This document shows positions 6,703 through 11,863 of a DNA stretch of 11,863 nucleotides, one piece after another. Under the pieces are notes generated by a model, which saw nothing but the letters and a program-made list of their open reading frames with translations, searched no databases and was not told where the DNA came from. Position numbers and translations under genes: made by a program. This stretch comes from Clostridia bacterium (lineage in GTDB: Bacteria > Bacillota > Clostridia > Christensenellales > Borkfalkiaceae). Each line of letters begins with the position of its first letter. Positions within the stretch are counted from its first letter, which is position 1. The DNA lies in contig JAIEAS010000297.1 of the NCBI GenBank assembly GCA_029071285.1, positions 1-11,863 on the forward strand, read 5' to 3'.

Positions 6703-6733
6703 AAGTTTATAAAAGTAGATTTTTACCGAAATA

Positions 6734-8995
6734 TCAGAAGGTTGAGTGAATGGTGCGCGAAATAACGTCGTTCTGCTGCTCGCGCGTGAGCTTGTTGAAG
6801 TTGACCGCGTAGCCCGAAACCCTTATCGTAAGCTGAGGGTATTTTTCGGGGTGTGCCTGCGCGTCTAAAAGGGTGTCTCGCGAGAATACGTTTACGTTGA
6901 GATGATGTCCGCCGCTTGCGACGTAGCCGTCGAGCATATTCACAAGGTTGGTAACGCGGGCTTCGTCCGTCTTGCCGAGCGAAGCGGGCGTAATTGAGAA
7001 GGTGTTCGAAATGCCGTCGCGCGAGTACTCGTAAGGAAGCTTTGCAACCGATTCAAGCGAAGCCAACGCGCCGCTACTGTCCCTGCCGTGCATGGGGTTT
7101 GCGCCGGGGGCAAGAGGCTCGCCCGCTCTTCTTCCGTCGGGCGTGTTGCCCGTATTTTTGCCGTATACGACGTTGCTCGTGATAGTCAGAATCGAGGTCG
7201 TGGGAACGCCGTTGCGGTAAACCGACTGGCGCTTGATTTTGTTCATAAAGGTCTTTAACAGCCAAACCGCAATACTATCTACCCTGTCGTCGTTGTTGCC
7301 GTATTTGGGGAAGTCGCCTTCGATTTTAAAGTCGACCGCTACGCCCTCCTCATTGCGTATAGGATAAACCTTTGCGTATTTGATTGCCGACAACGAGTCA
7401 ACCGCGCAAGAAAGTCCCGCAATGCCGGTTGCGAAAAATCTTCTTACTTCGGTATCGTGCAAAGCCATTTCCAAAGCCTCGTACGAATACTTGTCGTGCA
7501 TATAGTGAATGACGTTAAGAACGTTTACGTAAAGCTCGGCAAGCCAGTCCATGGTCTGCTCATACTTTGCGACTACCTGTTCGTAGTTTAAAGGTCCGTC
7601 GCCTGAAATGGGCTCGAACACGGGCGAAACCTGCAGCGCCTTGCCCGTCGCCTTGTCCTTTACAAGCTCGTCCTTGCCGCCGTTGATTGCATACAGAAGG
7701 CACTTTGCAAGGTTAGCCCTCGCGCCGAAGAACTGCATATCTTTACCGACGCGCATACAGCTTACGCAGCACGCGATACAATAGTCGTCGCCCATTTCGG
7801 GGCGCATAAGGTCGTCGCTCTCGTACTGAATTGCCGAGGTTTTAACAGACAAATCCGCGCAGAATTTTTTGAAGCTCTCGGGCAGATGCTGCGACCATAA
7901 AACGGTAAGGTTGGGTTCGGGCGCGGGTCCGAGGTTTGTCAGAGTGTGCAAAATTCTGAACGACGAACGGGTAACGAGCGGTCTGCCGTCAATGCCCATA
8001 CCGCCGATTGATTCTGTAACCCAGGTCGGGTCGCCTGAGAAAAGTTCGTTATATTCTTTAATGCGCATAAACTTGATAATGCGCAGCTTCATTACGAAGT
8101 GGTCGATAAGCTCCTGCGCGCTCTCCTCGGTAAGAATGCCGCGGGCGAGGTCGCGCTCGATATAAATATCGAGGAATGTGGAATTTCTGCCGATTGACAT
8201 TGCCGCGCCGTTCTGGTCCTTGACTGCGGCAAGATAACCGAAATACAGCGCCTGAATAGCCTGCTGTGCGCTTTCCGCGGGTTTAGAAACGTCGTGTCCG
8301 TAGATTGCGGCAAGCTCTTTAAGGGCTTTCAGCGCCTTAATCTGCTCGCTCAGCTCTTCGCGGTCGCGCACCTTTTCGGGAGTCATCGAGCCGTCGATAT
8401 TCGCCTTGTCCTTTTCCTTGCACTCAATGAGGTAATCCACGCCGTACAGCGCAACTCGGCGGTAATCGCCCACTATTCTGCCCCTGCCGTAAGTGTCGGG
8501 CAGTCCGGTCAGAATATGCGCTCTGCGTGCGCGGCGCATTTCGGGCGTGTACACGTCGTAAACGCCGTCGTTATGGGTCTTGCGGTACTTGGTGAAAATC
8601 TCCTTAATTTCAGGGTCGATTTCGTAGCCGTACATATTGAGCGCCTGCTCCGCCATTTTAATTCCGCCGAAGGGCTGTAAAGCGCGCTTGAAAGGCTTGT
8701 CCGTCTGCAAGCCGACTATTTTTTCAAGCGTTCTGTCAATGTAGCCCGCGGGGTGCGAGGTAAGCGTGGAAACGATTTTTACGTCCGCATCAAGAACGCC
8801 GCCGTTTTCGCGTTCCTTTTTTGAAAGGTCTAAAATTTCATCCCAAAGCTTAAGCGTAGCATTAGTAGCCGGTGCAAGAAATTCGCTTCCGCCCTCGTAG
8901 GGCGTGTAATTGCGCTGGATAAAATCTCTTACGTTCACTTCGCCGTCGGAGTTCCATTTGCCGCCTTTAAAGCCTTCCCATGCTTTGAAATTCAT
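6734..8995 (-). CDS. pflB: Pyruvate formate-lyase (formate C-acetyltransferase)
   Basis: PFL is a cytoplasmic, strictly anaerobic glycyl-radical enzyme converting pyruvate and CoA to acetyl-CoA and formate. The formate serves fermentation and, through formate-tetrahydrofolate ligase, one-carbon folates. The 753 residues are full length. The adjacent catalytic cysteines C409-C410 lie in IACCVS, followed by the well-kept [11 protein letters not shown] (421-431). The radical glycine is G728 in RVSGYA near the C terminus. These mark a true PFL rather than a glycerol or diol dehydratase relative. Two extra cysteines flank the pair, C406 and C413, giving C-x-x-C-C-x-x-C; E. coli PFL has Ala and Pro there. 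A strong GAGGTG Shine-Dalgarno lies inside the 3' end of pflA, and the two genes overlap by ATGA. Expression should depend on the upstream ZTP riboswitch. Confidence 0.98.
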   Translation of the reverse strand: MNFKAWEGFKGGKWNSDGEVNVRDFIQRNYTPYEGGSEFLAPATNATLKLWDEILDLSKKERENGGVLDADVKIVSTLTSHPAGYIDRTLEKIVGLQTDKPFKRALQPFGGIKMAEQALNMYGYEIDPEIKEIFTKYRKTHNDGVYDVYTPEMRRARRAHILTGLPDTYGRGRIVGDYRRVALYGVDYLIECKEKDKANIDGSMTPEKVRDREELSEQIKALKALKELAAIYGHDVSKPAESAQQAIQALYFGYLAAVKDQNGAAMSIGRNSTFLDIYIERDLARGILTEESAQELIDHFVMKLRIIKFMRIKEYNELFSGDPTWVTESIGGMGIDGRPLVTRSSFRILHTLTNLGPAPEPNLTVLWSQHLPESFKKFCADLSVKTSAIQYESDDLMRPEMGDDYCIACCVSCMRVGKDMQFFGARANLAKCLLYAINGGKDELVKDKATGKALQVSPVFEPISGDGPLNYEQVVAKYEQTMDWLAELYVNVLNVIHYMHDKYSYEALEMALHDTEVRRFFATGIAGLSCAVDSLSAIKYAKVYPIRNEEGVAVDFKIEGDFPKYGNNDDRVDSIAVWLLKTFMNKIKRQSVYRNGVPTTSILTITSNVVYGKNTGNTPDGRRAGEPLAPGANPMHGRDSSGALASLESVAKLPYEYSRDGISNTFSITPASLGKTDEARVTNLVNMLDGYVASGGHHLNVNVFSRDTLLDAQAHPEKYPQLTIRVSGYAVNFNKLTREQQNDVISRTIHSTF

Positions 8996-9711
8996 AATTC
9001 ACCTCGTAAAATTTTTTTTGCGTTTTCCACGCGCGATTTATCGGGAGGGTTCACTCCCTTTAAGGGGTACGCGATACCCATTTTTTCATACTTTACTTCG
9101 CCCATTGTGTGATAGGGCAAAACTTCTACCGCCTGCACAGTTTTAAGCCGTGAAATAAAATCTCTGAGCTTTATCAGATACCCGTCGTTATCGGTAATAT
9201 CGGGAACTAGCACGTGGCGGATAATTATATTCTTGCGGATATCGGACAGGTACTTTGCAAATTCAAGCGGTTTTGAATTCGGGTGCCCAGTAAGCTTTTT
9301 GTGCTCGCCGTCGTCTATATGCTTAATATCCAGAAGGACCAAATCGGTTACTTCCAAAAGTCCGATAATAGTTTTGTCGTTGCGGTCAAAATTAATACCC
9401 GAGGTATCTAGCGCGGTGTGCACTCCCCCTCGTTTTAAAAGGGTGAACAGCTCTTTGACGAATTCCGCCTGTATAAGAGGCTCGCCGCCAGAAACGGTTA
9501 CGCCGCCGCCCTTCTGAATATAATTTTTGTATTTTAAAGCCTTTTCGGCAACCTGTTCGGGGGTGTACTCCGTTCCGCCCGAAAAGCTCCACGTGTCGGG
9601 ATTGTGGCAGTATTTACAGCGCATAGGGCAGCCTTGCATAAATACTACAAATCTTATCCCCGGGCCGTCCACGGTGCCGAAGCTTTCAAAAGAATGGATT
9701 TTTCCTTTCAT
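8992..9711 (-). CDS. pflA: Pyruvate formate-lyase activating enzyme (radical SAM)
   Basis: This radical-SAM enzyme installs the glycyl radical on PFL. From the ATG at 9711 it has 239 residues, close to the E. coli enzyme, and begins with the typical [10 protein letters not shown]. The [4Fe-4S] motif C-x3-C-x2-C is C28, C32 and C35 ([12 protein letters not shown]). SAM-binding elements follow: SGGEP (74-78), DTSG (102-105), LDIKH (127-131) and VLPYHTMG (197-204). The frame stays open upstream to 9900, but those 63 codons read through the riboswitch and terminator and are not family-like. No Shine-Dalgarno precedes the ATG; it sits only 6 nt after the terminator T-run. Weak translation of a catalytic activase relative to pflB would make sense. 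Gene order is activase then lyase, whereas pflB-pflA is more usual. Confidence 0.96.
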   Translation of the reverse strand: MKGKIHSFESFGTVDGPGIRFVVFMQGCPMRCKYCHNPDTWSFSGGTEYTPEQVAEKALKYKNYIQKGGGVTVSGGEPLIQAEFVKELFTLLKRGGVHTALDTSGINFDRNDKTIIGLLEVTDLVLLDIKHIDDGEHKKLTGHPNSKPLEFAKYLSDIRKNIIIRHVLVPDITDNDGYLIKLRDFISRLKTVQAVEVLPYHTMGEVKYEKMGIAYPLKGVNPPDKSRVENAKKILRGEL

Positions 9712-9717
9712 AAGGTT

Positions 9718-9746
9718 AAAAAATGAGCTATCGCGAAAATAGCCCA
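9718..9746 (-). terminator. Riboswitch-controlled intrinsic terminator (expression platform)
   Basis: The minus-strand RNA can form an 8-bp stem UGGGCUAU/AUAGCUCA (9746-9739 with 9731-9724, one G-U pair) with a 7-nt loop, followed by six U (9723-9718). The 5' arm uses the UGGGC that ends the ZTP aptamer, so ligand-bound aptamer and terminator exclude each other. This predicts an ON switch: ZTP/ZMP allows transcription into pflA-pflB. Confidence 0.85.
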
Positions 9747-9811
9747 GACGAACGACGTAAATCAAACAAAACGGCTTCCTTGCGGTGTTCCGCAAACTCG
9801 TCAGTCGCCGT
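9742..9811 (-). promoter_or_regulatory. ZTP/ZMP riboswitch (pfl motif) aptamer
   Basis: The leader RNA matches the pfl-motif class, which senses the purine-pathway alarmone ZTP and its precursor ZMP, both of which rise when 10-formyl-tetrahydrofolate is short. Visible parts, 5' to 3' on the minus strand: P1 ACGGC (9811-9807) pairing with GCCGU (9775-9771); the conserved GACUGACG (9806-9799); P2 UUGCGG/CCGCAA (9795-9790 with 9785-9780) closed by AACA; the joining GGAA; an 18-nt linker from 9770; and the conserved 3' element CGUCUGGGC (9750-9742). The pseudoknot forms between GACG (9802-9799) and CGUC (9750-9747). It lies between a sigma-A promoter and pflA-pflB, a target that fits the class because PFL supplies formate for folate formylation. 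Confidence 0.93.
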
Positions 9812-9830
9812 ATGCCTTTAAGTTGTACCC

Positions 9831-9860
9831 ATTTTAACAGATATATATTACGTTTGTCAA
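9831..9860 (-). promoter_or_regulatory. Promoter of the riboswitch-pflA-pflB transcript
   Basis: A perfect TTGACA (9860-9855, minus strand) is followed after 18 nt by TAAAAT (9836-9831). Transcription would start near 9824, leaving about 13 nt before the aptamer P1 helix. Confidence 0.85.
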
Positions 9861-9869
9861 TAAAAACAT

Positions 9870-9913
9870 ACCATATATTGTATAAGTAATTTTGTAACAA
9901 TACTATATATGGT
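9870..9913. repeat. AT-rich 14-bp inverted repeat upstream of the pfl promoter
   Basis: ACCATATATTGTAT (9870-9883) is repeated inverted at 9900-9913 with one mismatch and a 16-nt spacer. Arm centres are 30 bp apart, about three helical turns, and the element is centred near -68 relative to the predicted pfl start. This geometry suits a dimeric transcription factor or an UP-like element; no specific regulator can be named. Confidence 0.55.
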
Positions 9914-9934
9914 GTTTAAAAATCCAAACAAAAA

Positions 9935-9961
9935 TACCGCGCGGCTTAAAGCCGCGCGGTA
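9935..9961 (-). terminator. Strong intrinsic terminator after the lipoprotein gene
   Basis: An 11-bp, very GC-rich stem TACCGCGCGGC/GCCGCGCGGTA with a small AT loop is followed on the minus strand by TTTTTG. A-runs and T-runs flank both sides, so it could work in either direction. It lies 31 nt after the lipoprotein stop codon and separates that gene from the pfl leader. Confidence 0.93.
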
Positions 9962-9992
9962 AAAAGTTTTAAACTTTTAGATTTTAATAAAA

Positions 9993-11807
9993 TTAGTCTT
10001 TGGTTTCTACCTTAATTTCGCCAAGCTTGACACTTCTCTTACCGCTTGCAGTAGCTAATTTTATTGTTGTAAGTCCTGTAGCTTTGGAGCCAAGACTAAG
10101 AGTTGAGGTATCTATTTTTTTAGTACCAATCGTTACGCTAACGACTTTGTTGCTAAAATCGATAGAAATTTCAAAATCAAACTCTGTATTTGCAGTAAAG
10201 TCTTCCGAACCGGTAACAGAACCGCCGCCCTCTAATCTTACGCCGACCTTACCAGCGCTGGGGGTACGTAATCCTACAAATTCATTCCCTTCTGCATTGA
10301 GAAGCTGAAGGAAAGTCCAGCTACTGTTGTTTGCCGTCAGTGTAATCTTACCAGATATTTTTACAATGCCGGAAGTAATAGTTTCTGATAAGCGTATATA
10401 TCCTTCAGTGGTATTAGTAGTTTCATTATCATAAATATACAAATAACTATTTGCACCTTCTGTAGTTAAAGCAACATAATTATCTGCCGTTTTATCCGTG
10501 TAGTTAGCGTAAATTCCTCCGGTGGTTTCGGTTGCGATGCCGGAAGTAAGAGTTACCGTATCACTGCCACTAAAATCATTACTGTAAACCGTTGTATAGG
10601 TAGCTCCTTGCTCGGCAACGGCAACAGTCGTAAACTTTACGGTCACATTCGTGCCGGGGATTTTGTATGCATAGTTGCATTGACCTGCCGGAACAAGTTC
10701 TTCTGCCTCCTCGTGTGTCAAGCGGGTATAGCCCTCATCGGAAAGAACGGGAAGCTCTGCCTCGTAATCGTGCGTCGCATCTCTTCCGCAGTGGAGTTGA
10801 ACTTTACCCTTTGCTTCTGCGGTAGGAAGATTTGCCGAAGTAACCTCGTCTGCGGTCCACTGGTGACCAAGTGCGGGCGAAGAAAGTTTGTCTGCAGTAA
10901 CAACAGCACCCGAACCGTTCTTATATCTGCCGAAGTCAGTCTTGGTGTATGCGATATTGCCGTCTTCTTCACAATTTGCAGTTTTTGCTTCTTTGGTTTC
11001 AACGGTGGTTTCTTTAAGCTTGCCGCCTTCCCATACCGAAATATGATACAAGTTGATACCGCTGCTTACAGAACCCACATAATAGGTACCTGCTTTTGCA
11101 ACTTCAAATACAATAGTATTTACATAGTTGCCATCGCCGACGGACTGGGTATCGATATCGTTGTCTTCGCCGTCTTTAAGGAATAACGTACGCTCTGTTC
11201 CAGCCGAACCACTGATTGCATAAAGAACGATTACAGAATTATCGTTTGCAATTTCAAATTTAAGCGACTTAGTAGTAATTTTGCCTGTGCCGTTTGTTTG
11301 CAGACGCTTACCAATAGAAAGCTCTTCCCCCTTGTAGAGTATGGTTTTACTATTGTTAGATACGGTCAATCCGTCCGTCGAATATACGCCTGTGCCTGCT
11401 ACGATTTCCGCACCGTCAGCCGCTGCCGATAAATCGTTTACATTAATTGCAAATTTTTCGGTTGCGTAGGTTACGTTGGGATCTTCTTCACTGGGTCCGG
11501 GACCGGGGTTAGGTCCGGGATTAGGATTAGTTGAAGTCTTGTATCCGCAGACAGTGCACTCGCCGTCCTGGATATTGTGCGTGCCGAAATCCTTCTGGTC
11601 GCCGGTATGACCGGAGTTAAGGCACTTGTAGTAGTGTCCGTCAGGATCGTCGTTAGTCCAGGTGGTTGCATAATTATGCGTATGTCCGCCCTCGCCCTCA
11701 CCATCGGGGGTTTTGTCCTTACATGCGGTTGCGCCGATCATTGCGGTTGCGGTCAACGCGCAAAGTCCACCAAGAAGCAACTTCTTGATAAATGTGTTTT
11801 TGCTCAT
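9993..11807 (-). CDS. Large multidomain secreted lipoprotein, function unknown
   Basis: I do not recognise the function. Counting from the ATG at 11810 (605 residues), a basic start (MMSKNTFIKK) and hydrophobic core lead to ATAC with a likely lipidated C30, so the protein should be anchored outside the membrane. Residues 43-90 form a small His/Cys module (HTHNY, GHYYKC, then CTVCGYK with C85 and C88) seen in clostridial surface proteins. A Pro-Gly linker spans about 95-108. Residues 118-260 look like a beta-sandwich ending TYYVGSVSSGINLYHISVW, similar to modules near pectate-lyase-like enzymes. A second Cys/His-containing region covers 265-380. Residues 405-603 resemble a LamG/concanavalin-like binding module. 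No catalytic domain is evident, so glycan binding is the best guess. An AAGGAG lies 4 nt before the first ATG and 7 nt before the second (11807), favouring the second. Confidence 0.75.
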   Translation of the reverse strand: MSKNTFIKKLLLGGLCALTATAMIGATACKDKTPDGEGEGGHTHNYATTWTNDDPDGHYYKCLNSGHTGDQKDFGTHNIQDGECTVCGYKTSTNPNPGPNPGPGPSEEDPNVTYATEKFAINVNDLSAAADGAEIVAGTGVYSTDGLTVSNNSKTILYKGEELSIGKRLQTNGTGKITTKSLKFEIANDNSVIVLYAISGSAGTERTLFLKDGEDNDIDTQSVGDGNYVNTIVFEVAKAGTYYVGSVSSGINLYHISVWEGGKLKETTVETKEAKTANCEEDGNIAYTKTDFGRYKNGSGAVVTADKLSSPALGHQWTADEVTSANLPTAEAKGKVQLHCGRDATHDYEAELPVLSDEGYTRLTHEEAEELVPAGQCNYAYKIPGTNVTVKFTTVAVAEQGATYTTVYSNDFSGSDTVTLTSGIATETTGGIYANYTDKTADNYVALTTEGANSYLYIYDNETTNTTEGYIRLSETITSGIVKISGKITLTANNSSWTFLQLLNAEGNEFVGLRTPSAGKVGVRLEGGGSVTGSEDFTANTEFDFEISIDFSNKVVSVTIGTKKIDTSTLSLGSKATGLTTIKLATASGKRSVKLGEIKVETKD

Positions 11808-11814
11808 CATAAAT

Positions 11815-11839
11815 CTCCTTATTTATTTTTCTGACTATA
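11815..11839 (-). promoter_or_regulatory. Ribosome binding site and possible -10 box of the lipoprotein gene
   Basis: AAGGAG (11820-11815, minus strand) is a near-ideal Shine-Dalgarno and decides between two tandem ATG codons in favour of the one at 11807. TATAGT (11839-11834) may be the -10; no good -35 is found at 17 nt, and the window ends soon after. Confidence 0.5.
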
Positions 11840-11863
11840 AGATATTTAAGTACTTTCATACTC

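Noticed and set aside
9712..9900. In-frame 63-codon N-terminal extension of pflA
   Set aside because: It reads through the promoter -10, the riboswitch and the terminator, is unlike known activases, and the normal family start [10 protein letters not shown] is at 9711.
9878..9900. Possible Rex operator upstream of pfl (TTGT ... ACAA)
   Set aside because: The outer tetramers fit, but the span is 23 nt rather than 18 and the inner bases do not match the consensus.
10608..11186. 192-codon plus-strand open frame
   Set aside because: Antisense to the lipoprotein gene, no ribosome binding site and no coherent domain; explained by codon bias of the opposite strand.

Overview
The window is 11.9 kb of a low-to-mid-GC Gram-positive genome, probably an anaerobic, spore-forming Clostridia member (Bacillota), possibly from the gut. 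The evidence is a SpoVAC-type sporulation protein, an oxygen-sensitive pyruvate formate-lyase system, a clostridial-type ThyA/DHFR pair, AGGAG-type ribosome binding sites, compact U-tailed terminators and a Gram-positive-style lipoprotein. This placement is inferred from gene content only. All eleven supported genes lie on the minus strand, so transcription runs from high to low coordinates. No rRNA, tRNA, CRISPR array or mobile element was seen.

From the right (upstream) end: a large secreted lipoprotein of unknown function (9993-11807) ends in a strong terminator (9935-9961). A roughly 280-base non-coding stretch follows, holding an AT-rich inverted repeat, a sigma-A promoter, a ZTP/ZMP riboswitch (the 'pfl motif') and an intrinsic terminator whose 5' arm is the 3' end of the aptamer. 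It controls pflA (PFL-activating enzyme) and pflB (pyruvate formate-lyase), which overlap by 4 nt in the order activase then lyase.

Next is a tightly packed operon: a Nudix-GNAT fusion protein, thyA, folA and a Sel1-repeat protein, with gaps of 11, 4 and 5 nt. Its promoter is embedded in an inverted repeat just after pflB. After a GC-rich hairpin come a ZIP-family metal transporter (GTG start), a short-chain dehydrogenase, spoVAC and glf (UDP-galactopyranose mutase). Terminators follow the transporter, spoVAC and glf; no convincing one was found between the dehydrogenase and spoVAC.

The central region has a coherent theme. PFL makes formate, the substrate for 10-formyl-tetrahydrofolate. ZTP is the alarmone for lack of 10-formyl-tetrahydrofolate. 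ThyA and DHFR run the thymidylate/folate cycle. The riboswitch therefore ties formate production to folate status, and the thyA-folA operon sits directly downstream of a pflB hairpin that lacks a good U-tract, so read-through is possible. The least understood pieces are the Nudix-GNAT fusion, the Sel1 protein in the folate operon and the multidomain lipoprotein.
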